A stretch of 23,124 nt of DNA from Victivallaceae bacterium. GTDB lineage: Bacteria > Verrucomicrobiota > Lentisphaeria > Victivallales > Victivallaceae. A program made the position numbers and the translations under genes. Position 1 is the stretch's first letter; every line of letters starts with the position of its first letter. The stretch is from contig JAQUOK010000008.1 in assembly GCA_028717165.1 (NCBI GenBank), positions 1 through 23,124 of the forward strand. The letters are read 5' to 3'. Below, in pieces: positions 1 to 6,081 of this stretch. The notes under the pieces were generated by a model. That model had not been told where the DNA came from. It searched no databases and worked only from the letters and a program-made list of their open reading frames with translations.

Positions 1-425
1 TCTTGTGGCCGTATTTTCGCATTGCGATTTCGGACGATATTCATATCGCCCTTCAATCGCAAGACGAAAATCCAATCCACAATCCTACTCGTCAAAAGTT
101 AAAATTTCAACCGTATAGAGTATACATGGACTCAGATTGAGCGAAAATATTTTGACGTTCAAAAAAATCCGTCATTCCAAAGGTGAGATGACGGTTGAAT
201 CGGCCAAGGCCGTTCAAGGATTCGGAAGAAAAATCCTTTTTTTCTTCCGAATCCGCACAGCTGTATTTACATCAGGTTCCGACGACTGTCAAGTGCCGAA
301 CTGAGTCTGAGCGCAGCGCAAGGCAATAAAAGCGACCGCCGGGAGCGGTTATGCCGGACTGGCACTTGACTGACGGCGGGTTCTGATGTACTTCCTCGTT
401 AAGCCCATGAATTCGCGTGAAGACC
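1..425. other. Non-coding chromosomal flank rich in inverted repeats
   Basis: No convincing gene is visible. The stretch instead carries a run of hairpin-forming sequences. GCGATT and AATCGC pair at 25-30 and 55-60. CCGTCAT and ATGACGG pair at 169-175 and 188-194. CGGCC-AA-GGCCG lies at about 201-212 inside a longer imperfect stem. An 11-bp perfect stem (218-228 with 244-254) has an A5/T-rich centre, and a ~123-bp imperfect palindrome follows at 268-390. It lies downstream of the convergent end of the minus-strand pseudopilin gene, so some hairpins could end transcription entering from the left. Whether any is an RNA gene or a repeat family cannot be told from one copy. Confidence 0.6.
268..390. 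repeat. ~123-bp imperfect palindrome, MITE-like or structured RNA
   Basis: The ends TACATCAG (268-275) and CTGATGTA (383-390) are exact inverted copies. About 23 of 29 positions of the longer arms match by eye, including TCAAGTGCC (289-297) against GGCACTTGA (361-369). Inside is a second stem, GGC-ATAA with TTATGCC (one bulged base), capped by ACCGC-CGGGA-GCGGT. TA at both outer edges would suit a mariner/IS630-type miniature element, but TA is common and only one copy is present. A structured transcript or terminator complex is an equally open reading. Confidence 0.4.
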
Positions 426-454
426 CAAAAAAAAAGGAGGCCGAAGCCTCCTTT
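426..454 (-). terminator. Intrinsic terminator of the pseudopilin gene
   Basis: Read on the minus strand this is AAAGGAGGC-TTCG-GCCTCCTTT, a 9-bp perfect stem with a TTCG tetraloop, running directly into a stretch of T residues (complement of 426-435). It lies 13 bases downstream of the TAA stop at 468-470. Stem, stable loop, U-tract and position all fit a rho-independent terminator for the minus-strand gene. Confidence 0.9.
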
Positions 455-467
455 AATTCAACCGGGA

Positions 468-1025
468 TTAATCGGTATGAGCCATGGTGGAACCGCCGCG
501 GTTGTTATACCAGGTGGAGGTCGGATAACCTTTTACATGACCGTCCAGGAACAGGATGTTCCCGTAATCGGAGTGGTTGGCGGCGCCGCCGTTGTTTATG
601 CCGTCATAACGGTCCATGCTGATGCCCGAATCGGCGCGTCCGAAAGTATCGGAAGAACCTTCCATCATATGATAGGCCAGAGAATAGTCGACCTGAGCTC
701 CGGATGTGTCGAAACTGATCGCCAGGGTTCCGCTGCCTTTGGTAGTGGTAGTGGACGGACACTTGTAGACCCCGTAATCGGTCAGATAATCGGCCCGGCG
801 CAGCTTTTCAAAACCGGTGCTGTTCAGCGGATCCGGAAAGTTGTCGGCATAGTCCATGGCATACTGCTTGAGAGACAGGCCGATCTGTTTCAGGTTGGAG
901 GTACAGGAAATCCGGCGGGCTTTTTCGCGGGCCTGGTTCAGGGCCGGCAACAGCATCCCGGCAAGAATTGCAATGATAGCAATTCCATAAATACTAAAAG
1001 TATCGTAATGACCTTTTTTAAACAC
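468..1025 (-). pseudogene. H-X9-DG pseudopilin, 5' end replaced by the element
   Basis: The encoded protein matches the prepilin-like H-X9-DG family: hydrophobic core IAIIAILAGMLLPALNQARE, then a conserved ARRISCTSNLKQIGLSLKQY stretch, and near the C-terminus NHSDYGNILFLDGH, in which H is followed by nine residues and DG. Intact members begin with a short basic leader and F-T-L-I-E-L-L-V-V before IAIIAIL, the prepilin-peptidase cleavage and methylation site. Here that leader is gone. The frame instead reads out through unrelated residues (HYDTFSIYG) to a GTG at 1023-1025 with no clear ribosome site. Genuine pseudopilin sequence runs from 468 to about 984. The break coincides with an attachment-like core at 965-985, so I infer that insertion of the neighbouring element separated the 5' end from the gene. 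Without the leader the product should not be processed or exported. The 3' part and terminator look undamaged, so the insertion may be recent. Confidence 0.8.
965..985. other. Putative attL core site of the integrase
   Basis: GAATTGC (965-971) and GCAATTC (979-985) are perfect 7-bp inverted arms around a 7-bp spacer, AATGATA (972-978). That is the architecture of a tyrosine-recombinase crossover site. It sits exactly where pseudopilin coding similarity stops and about 400 bp upstream of the integrase start. In the gene's frame the site encodes I-A-I-I-A-I, the most conserved part of this protein family, whose repetitive codons create the symmetry naturally. The assignment is inferred: the partner attR lies outside the window. 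Confidence 0.6.
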
Positions 1026-1379
1026 CTTACCATTAAGGAGTTAAAATTATGTTAATTTTGCTTGCCACCCTTTACTCGTAGAAGCTGCCGTTAAGTAGCT
1101 TTATGCAGTATTTTTGATGGTTTTGCATTGTTATGTCGCATTGTTGACATAAATAGACATAATTTAATTTGAGCTCATTTTCCATATTTTCCCAAACCGT
1201 AACTTATGGATAAATGTCTAATTTTAAACCAGAATAAACCACCTTAAAGCATCTATGTTTTTCAAGGCGTTAATATAGTATAATTAATGCACTTTTCAAG
1301 TATTTTTTCATTGTGTTTTCCGTCACATTCCAATATGATGACGGTAAAACACGAAAAATAAACTTGAGAGGTTCCTATA
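986..1379. promoter_or_regulatory. Integrase upstream region with repeated GACATAA motifs
   Basis: This AT-rich non-coding stretch lies between the putative core site and the integrase. The 7-mer GACATAA occurs in direct orientation at 1146-1152 and 1156-1162 and inverted (TTATGTC) at 1131-1137. Such short repeats beside a core site are what integrase arm-type sites or a repressor operator look like. A near-palindrome at 1320-1344 (CCGTCA...TGACGG) lies just upstream of the integrase ribosome site. A TATAAT-like hexamer is at 1279-1284. No long gene is visible. Confidence 0.45.
1279..1284 (+). promoter_or_regulatory. Possible -10 box for the integrase
   Basis: A perfect TATAAT lies about 95 bases before the integrase start in AT-rich DNA. 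No good -35 hexamer is present at the expected distance (the sequence at 1256-1261 is T-rich and TTGACA-poor). It is therefore only a candidate, and such hexamers arise by chance in this composition. Confidence 0.25.
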
Positions 1380-2879
1380 ATGTCAGTTAAGAAAGCGTCA
1401 AGACGTAAAAAAGGTTTTGGTCACATTTATAAAGTTAAGGAGACGTTCTATCTTCAGTACCGTGATGCCAACCATAAAAGATGCAGTCTAACCCTTAAGA
1501 CCGCTTCCGGGAAAAAAATTACTGAAGAACGTGAAGCCCGTGCGGCGGCTAAAAAATTTCTGGAACGACAGCATAAAATTCAGGAAATTGAAACGCGTGA
1601 AGAATACTTGGAGAAACGAGCCAAGCTAAAGAAACTTAAAGCGCGCCTCACCATCACGCTTGTAGACGCTTTCGATGTTCATTTGCAGAAACCGCATACG
1701 CGCTCCGCATCGGAAAAGGTTCTGAAAGTATCCCGGCGGTATTGGGAAGATTTCGTTTCATTTCTCCAGGATCACTATGGATTCATGACACTGGATCAGG
1801 TCGAGCGGGTACATGCTGAAGCATATATCGCATATATCCGTAAAAACGGTCGTTATGATGTTATGATCCGCTACAACAAAGAAACCGCTCCTAAACGTAA
1901 GCCTTTCAAGGATTACAAATACGGCGGGACATTGAGCAACACCACCTTGAACCGTTACCAGGCGGCCTGCAAGGCGGTTTTCACCTTTCTTTCCACCGAT
2001 CTGGGTTATTCCATTGAAGAAAATCCATTTTTTCATATCAAGCCGCTCAAACTTGAACCAATCGACCGGGAGATTTTTTCAGATGATGAGCTGTCATTGA
2101 TTTTCAGAAATCCTCCGCCTCTGATGAAAGCTGTGTTCACCATCGGCATCTGCACAGGATTACGGCTGGGAGACGTTGCGACTCTGCGTTGGAGAGATAT
2201 TGAAATCAAAGAGAGGGCTTCAAACAATATTCCCATCTTTTTCGGTAAGGAGATTCACCGGATTACCCGTAAAACCAAAACATTGGTCCATATCCCTATC
2301 GAATACGAATTGTCTGAATTTTTCCGTGCTCAATGGCTTATATCCGGCAATATGGAATACGTCATTCCGGAAGCAGCGGAAATGTATCTTGGAGGCTCAC
2401 ATACACTGAACAACCGGATTGTGAGTTATATCAAATCACTGGGGATCGAAAAATACCGCATTATTCCCGGCAGGAAACGAAAACAGAGCGTCAAAGATTT
2501 TCATTCACTCCGTCATTGTTTCTGTTATTACGCCGGAATCCGCGGAGTTCCATTGCCGATTGTACAGAGCATCGTGGGGCATTTGACGCCGACAATGACT
2601 AAACATTATCAAAGTCATGCTGACCGAGCAGCCAGAAAGCAGGGAATAGCACTCATGCGCGGATTAATTTCACAGGACGGTATCTCTCCGCAAACAGCGA
2701 AAAATACTTCCGATGTACTGCGTGAAAGAATTATTCAATTTGTGGAGACCGCAACAAAAATGCAGATACTTCAGTTGAATGTCATCATTGATAAACTTGC
2801 GGTCAATGAATTGGCGCTGGGAACAAGCGATGTTGATTTACAGATAATTCAGGAACGAAAGTTGATTACAGTAAGCTGA
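1380..2879 (+). CDS. int: Tyrosine recombinase / phage-type integrase
   Basis: This 499-aa protein catalyses site-specific strand exchange between element and chromosome. The C-terminal catalytic domain shows the full set of active-site residues: Arg262 in TGLRLGD, a Lys around 300 in the RKTKTLVHIP beta-hairpin, His375-x-x-Arg378 in HSLRH, His401 in VGH, and the nucleophile Tyr410 in TKHYQSH. Residues ~13-45 (GFGHIYKVKETFYLQYRD) resemble the small arm-DNA-binding domain of element integrases, and ~90-210 is the helical core-binding domain. A tail of ~85 residues after the tyrosine is longer than usual. The start is supported by GAGAGG at 1366-1371, nine bases upstream. It reads away from the putative attL, and a strong hairpin follows it, so it appears to be a separate transcription unit. 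Nothing looks inactivating. Confidence 0.95.
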   Translation: MSVKKASRRKKGFGHIYKVKETFYLQYRDANHKRCSLTLKTASGKKITEEREARAAAKKFLERQHKIQEIETREEYLEKRAKLKKLKARLTITLVDAFDVHLQKPHTRSASEKVLKVSRRYWEDFVSFLQDHYGFMTLDQVERVHAEAYIAYIRKNGRYDVMIRYNKETAPKRKPFKDYKYGGTLSNTTLNRYQAACKAVFTFLSTDLGYSIEENPFFHIKPLKLEPIDREIFSDDELSLIFRNPPPLMKAVFTIGICTGLRLGDVATLRWRDIEIKERASNNIPIFFGKEIHRITRKTKTLVHIPIEYELSEFFRAQWLISGNMEYVIPEAAEMYLGGSHTLNNRIVSYIKSLGIEKYRIIPGRKRKQSVKDFHSLRHCFCYYAGIRGVPLPIVQSIVGHLTPTMTKHYQSHADRAARKQGIALMRGLISQDGISPQTAKNTSDVLRERIIQFVETATKMQILQLNVIIDKLAVNELALGTSDVDLQIIQERKLITVS

Positions 2880-2902
2880 ATGTGTTAATCTTAGTACACC
2901 TA

Positions 2903-2975
2903 AAAGGCGTTTTCACGCCTTAAAAAGACCTCCTTTTAAGAATTCCCCGGCTTCTCAGTGAACCGGGGAATTTTT
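2903..2975 (+). terminator. Integrase terminator: two hairpins in tandem
   Basis: AAGGCG (2904-2909) and CGCCTT (2916-2921) form a small stem. AATTCCCCGG (2941-2950) and CCGGGGAATT (2963-2972) form a perfect 10-bp stem with a 12-base loop, followed by TTTC. The second is a good intrinsic terminator between the integrase and the next gene at 2999, although its T-tract is short. Confidence 0.7.
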
Positions 2976-2998
2976 CATTTAACCGACAAGGAGACATC

Positions 2999-3544
2999 AT
3001 GACCCGACAGGAACTTTACAAAGCGCTGGAACGCGAAAAAATCATTATGTATGATAAGTTCGTCAGCCATCTCAACCGCACGCCGCTTCCGGAGCTCACC
3101 GCACGCTGGGCCGGGGTACTGGAGCTTGCAAAGGAACACGAAACAGCAAAGAACCGCGCCGACTGGCTTGCCATGTTCATGTGGAACTCAACCGCCCTGA
3201 CCGTAGGCGAAAAGGTATTGGCAGATAGAGAAATTGCGCTCCGCCATGAGGAGGTCCGGAAAGCGGAAGCTGAACGCAGACAGCGGGAAGCGGAAATCAA
3301 CGAAAAACTTTCCCGCCGCAAGCTCATATTCTGGAAACACTGCTCAGAATACGATCGCCGGCAACTGGTGAAAAACTATCTGCCGAACACCGACGATTTT
3401 TATCAGGAGTACGTCCGCGAAAACTATCTTGACCATCTCAACGACATGTCGGACCGTATGGCGCTATTATGGTTCTGGAACGCATTACCGCCTTTTTCTC
3501 TGGAATCGTTGCCGTTTAAAAAGCCGGAAGCAAAAGCCGCGTAA
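2999..3544 (+). CDS. Uncharacterised coiled-coil protein ahead of PRTRC genes
   Basis: This 181-aa protein is not one I recognise. It is charged and predicted largely helical, with an alternating Arg/Glu stretch at ~80-105 (RHEEVRKAEAERRQREAE) that should form a coiled coil. A C-terminal part is rich in aromatic residues (LWFWNALPPFSL). No signal peptide or membrane segment is visible. AAGGAG at 2987-2992 supports the start. It is the first gene after the integrase terminator, 93 bases ahead of PRTRC protein E on the same strand, so it may be co-transcribed with that cassette. It is not the JAB-type PRTRC protein A, since no His/Asp metal motif is present. Confidence 0.7.
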   Translation: MTRQELYKALEREKIIMYDKFVSHLNRTPLPELTARWAGVLELAKEHETAKNRADWLAMFMWNSTALTVGEKVLADREIALRHEEVRKAEAERRQREAEINEKLSRRKLIFWKHCSEYDRRQLVKNYLPNTDDFYQEYVRENYLDHLNDMSDRMALLWFWNALPPFSLESLPFKKPEAKAA

Positions 3545-3637
3545 AAACGCGGAAAATTAAAGATTTTTTGTCCGTTGCCGGCGCGTCAGGCGAAGTGAAC
3601 GCTCCGGCAGAAAAAATTAACCCTTGGGAGGAACAGA

Positions 3638-3958
3638 ATGAATGAAGCAGTCTATCAGATGGCCGCTATGGGCGGAAGTGTACGTATAGTGGTACAAAAG
3701 AAGCCGGACGGCAATTTTATCCTCGGCGTCAGCAACGGAAATGACAAGCCGCTGATCTGCCAGGGAACGCCGGAAACTATCAATACCGATTTCGCAGCCC
3801 GGTTACCCGGATATCTGGAAGAAATCAAAAACGCGGCCATCGAAGCCAAACTCAATGCCGCAAGCGAAAGTCAGCCGGAGCCGGAAACGCCAAGTACGCC
3901 CGCGGCAGCATCCGGAACGAATGAAAACGACCAACCCGAATTAGATTTCGGGTTTTAA
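3638..3958 (+). CDS. PRTRC system protein E
   Basis: This 106-aa protein resembles protein E of the PRTRC cassette, a small plasmid/ICE protein of unknown biochemistry. The recognisable part is residues ~14-65: a beta-rich segment (VRIVVQKKPDGNFILGVS) and then the conserved turn CQGTPETINTDFAARLPGYL, which matches the G-T-P-E-E-L-D-x-x-F pattern I remember for the family. The C-terminal third (~75-106) is a low-complexity Pro/Ala/Glu tail ending in ELDFGF. It starts after GGGAGG at 3624-3629 and precedes protein C by 24 bases, the usual E-C order. Placement next to C, F, B and ThiF makes the call considerably safer than the sequence alone. Confidence 0.8.
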   Translation: MNEAVYQMAAMGGSVRIVVQKKPDGNFILGVSNGNDKPLICQGTPETINTDFAARLPGYLEEIKNAAIEAKLNAASESQPEPETPSTPAAASGTNENDQPELDFGF

Positions 3959-3982
3959 CCCTCAATATAAAGGAATTTCATC

Positions 3983-4198
3983 ATGAACACCCCAAACGCA
4001 GTCCCCCCGAAACGCGCCTTCAATTACAACGGTATGCAACTGGACGATCCCGATCCCTCCATGCCGCCGGAAAAAGTCATCGAATTCCATGCGCTTCTCC
4101 ACGCCGAACTGACCAATGCGACAATCAAGGACCCCAGTACCGGAGGCGACGGCACGCAGAATTACCAGGTCGAAGTGCAAATCGGAGATTTTAATTGA
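3983..4198 (+). CDS. PRTRC system protein C (ubiquitin-like family)
   Basis: This 71-aa protein has the diagnostic PRTRC-C core: FNYNGMQLDDPDPSMPPEKV at 13-32, then FHALLHAELTNATIKDP and a closing strand YQVEVQIG. In published comparative genomics, which I recall but cannot check here, this family has been grouped with prokaryotic ubiquitin-like proteins. The order strand-turn-strand, helix, strand fits a small beta-grasp-like fold. It ends in GDFN and has no C-terminal Gly-Gly, so any conjugation chemistry would differ from classical ubiquitin, or the protein may be non-conjugating. AAAGGAA lies upstream of the ATG. It overlaps a small TTG-start frame by four bases and is followed by protein F. 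Confidence 0.85.
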   Translation: MNTPNAVPPKRAFNYNGMQLDDPDPSMPPEKVIEFHALLHAELTNATIKDPSTGGDGTQNYQVEVQIGDFN

Positions 4199-4377
4199 AA
4201 AAGTCCAAGCTCAGTCCAAAATGGAAAAAACGTTTTTTTCCGAAACCGAAAGAAAAACAACTGGGCCTGGCCGATTTCGACGAAGGGAATTTTGAATGTT
4301 CGGAACGCTTATTCAGGAGCCTGGCACAGAGCAGGCCCGCCGCCATACCGGGAAGCGTGCTGCCCCCGCTTATCTGA
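4195..4377 (+). CDS. Possible small basic protein between PRTRC C and F
   Basis: A 60-codon frame starts with TTG at 4195-4197, overlapping the stop of protein C in a TTGA junction, and runs 82 bases into protein F. Its first half is strongly basic (KKSKLSPKWKKRFFPKPKEK), then acidic (LADFDEGNFE). Codon choice before F begins (GGC CTG GCC GAT TTC GAC GAA) resembles the neighbouring genes, and it fills a 97-base gap that otherwise has no function. There is no strong ribosome site, so it would depend on translational coupling. No family is recognised. It could also be simply a spacer. Confidence 0.35.
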   Translation: MKKSKLSPKWKKRFFPKPKEKQLGLADFDEGNFECSERLFRSLAQSRPAAIPGSVLPPLI

Positions 4378-5363
4378 CCGTTCCAAACCTTAAAAAGGTT
4401 CAGGAAAAGTTCGAGCAGGGCGCAAATGGAATGGAGATTGCCCGGGTCATCGCCGGATTGGATTCGATCTATTCATTGGACGCGCTTTATACTCCCGGAA
4501 CGCCGCCTGACGCTTTCCTTGTCAAGGCCGTGAACGCCTGGATGCAAAGCATTTTTCCGCCGCATGTCTGCGAAAATCTGGATATTTCAGTCAGGCTCGA
4601 AGAAAAACTTTATACTGACTGGGATTCAGCCGGGAACGCCTCCGGGCGTTCCATCGCTTTTATCTTCAGTTTTGCGAATTTCCTCGACGAATATTTTCCG
4701 CTTGGCGAAGTCCTCGAAACCTATGAGAAGCAGTCCCCCGGACTGGGACGGCATCTGCTGCACATGTTAAGCGCCTGCCCGTTGAATATCGGAACGCCGG
4801 AAAATATTTACGAGCTGAATTCGTATTCCTATTGGGACGGGGAAGATAACGAGGAAGCGGTTTTTAAGGAGCGCTATGAGGAATGTCTTGGAAACGATGA
4901 AGATGAGGAGGAAAGTCGTGACTACGCCAATGAATGCGTGGCTTTTACTTTTGAGCAGTTCGAGTCATTTCTGCCGGACTGGACTTTCAAACGGAATCTG
5001 CGTAATATTGAATATAAGGGGCCAGTTCCGAAGGAACTGCGGCAACTGGAAGAAAACTTTCAGGCGTATTTTGCTTTGAAAGAATGCCGTTATGAGTTTC
5101 CTAATCTCAATCTTCCTGGATGTATAGTCGGTTGGGACCGGAATTCCTATGATTTCTTGTGCGATGTTTTCAATCATGCCGGTAATGACCTGGCGCAATA
5201 TGGAGAAGATTATTATTTTTCCGGACTGCGCTGGGTTCTGGACTCGACCCGATTCCCGGAACTGCGTAAAACCCTGGCGGAAATCCAGTGCGTACTGCGT
5301 TTTTTCTCAGACTGCATGGAATTTCTGCTGCAATACCAGAAGGAGTACCCGAAAGATGCTTGA
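4296..5363 (+). CDS. PRTRC system protein F
   Basis: This 355-aa protein matches PRTRC protein F in length, position and a few remembered features. These are a mid-protein stretch ending in TPENIYELNSYSYWDGEDNE, equivalent to the family's T-P-x-x-A...YWxGEDDE, and the preceding helical region (SPGLGRHLLHMLSACPLNIG). Its biochemical role is unknown. The protein is acidic, with no transmembrane segment or signal peptide. GAAGGGAA at 4281-4288 supports the ATG at 4296. The end overlaps the start of protein B by eight bases, implying coupled translation. The first ~30 residues (rich in Gln, Arg, Pro) are unlike the rest and overlap the small TTG frame, so a later start cannot be excluded. Confidence 0.75.
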   Translation: MFGTLIQEPGTEQARRHTGKRAAPAYLTVPNLKKVQEKFEQGANGMEIARVIAGLDSIYSLDALYTPGTPPDAFLVKAVNAWMQSIFPPHVCENLDISVRLEEKLYTDWDSAGNASGRSIAFIFSFANFLDEYFPLGEVLETYEKQSPGLGRHLLHMLSACPLNIGTPENIYELNSYSYWDGEDNEEAVFKERYEECLGNDEDEEESRDYANECVAFTFEQFESFLPDWTFKRNLRNIEYKGPVPKELRQLEENFQAYFALKECRYEFPNLNLPGCIVGWDRNSYDFLCDVFNHAGNDLAQYGEDYYFSGLRWVLDSTRFPELRKTLAEIQCVLRFFSDCMEFLLQYQKEYPKDA

Positions 5364-6081
5364 CGTTCAATATCAAAACCACAATCAGGCCTTTGCTCTG
5401 ACGCACGCGCTGCTCTTTTATCATGATCAATCCCGGCAGACACTGGCGACTTTGCACAGGGTGCGGGATAAAGAGCTTTTGCAAGGTAAAGCCGTAGATG
5501 TCGCGGAACTCGATAACCTGTTTCATTCTCCCAATCAGCGCAGCCGGATGAGGATAATGCCGCCGCAGATCATTGCCGCTTCAAGAACGGAAGTCCTCTG
5601 GTTCGAACGTTCATGTATCCGGCCGATCTATTTCAACGTCCCGGAAAGCGAAGTAAAACGGCGCTTTCTGAACCGGATTTCCGGAGAGGACGTAGTCTGG
5701 CCGAACCTGCTCTTTAAAATCTCACGGGAAGAAGTTTACTGCTGGGCGGTTAAAAGTTCCGCCAGGCCGGGAATTAATACGAAACTTTATCGGGCGCCAT
5801 TCACCAATATATTTACCGACGACAAGGTCTGTCTGCCAAACGGCATCCCGGATAACCCGGACGACGATATCGTTACATATGCCGAAAAAGCTCTGAATGT
5901 CATTTCCCGTGGCCATTTTTCGCATCTGTACGGTGAGCAGGTCAAGCGAATCGGGTATTATCATGGACTCGACCGTTTCTGGGAAAATATGGCAAAACAG
6001 ACAGCCAAAGGAAAAATTAAAAGTTTTCCCGCGAAACACCTCATTCCAACCGCATTAACCGTGGAGAGCGTTCTTTCATGA
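5356..6081 (+). CDS. PRTRC system protein B (E2-like)
   Basis: This 241-aa protein is collinear with PRTRC protein B: ALTHALLFYH near the N-terminus, then RIMPPQIIAA, a central WAVKSS strand, APFTNIFTDDKVCLPNG at 148-163, the SHLYGEQVKRIGYYHGLDRFW block and a C-terminal FPAKHLIPTALTVESVLS. By family knowledge, recalled and not checked, this group has been placed with prokaryotic E2 (ubiquitin-conjugating) folds. Cys159 in KVCLPNG is where the catalytic cysteine would fall, resembling the x-C-L-x of classical E2s. The ATG at 5356 is chosen because AAGGAG at 5339-5344 precedes it and all family similarity begins there. The same frame is open upstream inside protein F but reads nonsense. It overlaps F by eight bases and ThiF by four. 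Confidence 0.85.
   Translation: MLDVQYQNHNQAFALTHALLFYHDQSRQTLATLHRVRDKELLQGKAVDVAELDNLFHSPNQRSRMRIMPPQIIAASRTEVLWFERSCIRPIYFNVPESEVKRRFLNRISGEDVVWPNLLFKISREEVYCWAVKSSARPGINTKLYRAPFTNIFTDDKVCLPNGIPDNPDDDIVTYAEKALNVISRGHFSHLYGEQVKRIGYYHGLDRFWENMAKQTAKGKIKSFPAKHLIPTALTVESVLS

Noticed and set aside
218..254. 11-bp perfect stem with T-run as an intrinsic terminator
   Set aside because: The T-run is in the loop, not after the stem, on either strand, so it lacks the required order of elements.
417..1055. Long plus-strand open frame of 212 codons opposite the pseudopilin gene
   Set aside because: It is antisense to a clearly recognisable H-X9-DG pseudopilin with its own terminator, and its translation has no protein-like pattern.
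2999..3544. Candidate PRTRC protein A (JAB peptidase) at the head of the cassette
   Set aside because: The protein is a charged coiled coil without the H-x-H...S-x-x-D metal motif expected of a JAB domain.
5149..5355. Upstream extension of the protein B frame
   Set aside because: It overlaps the well-formed end of protein F and reads as nonsense. AAGGAG and family similarity both place the start at 5356.
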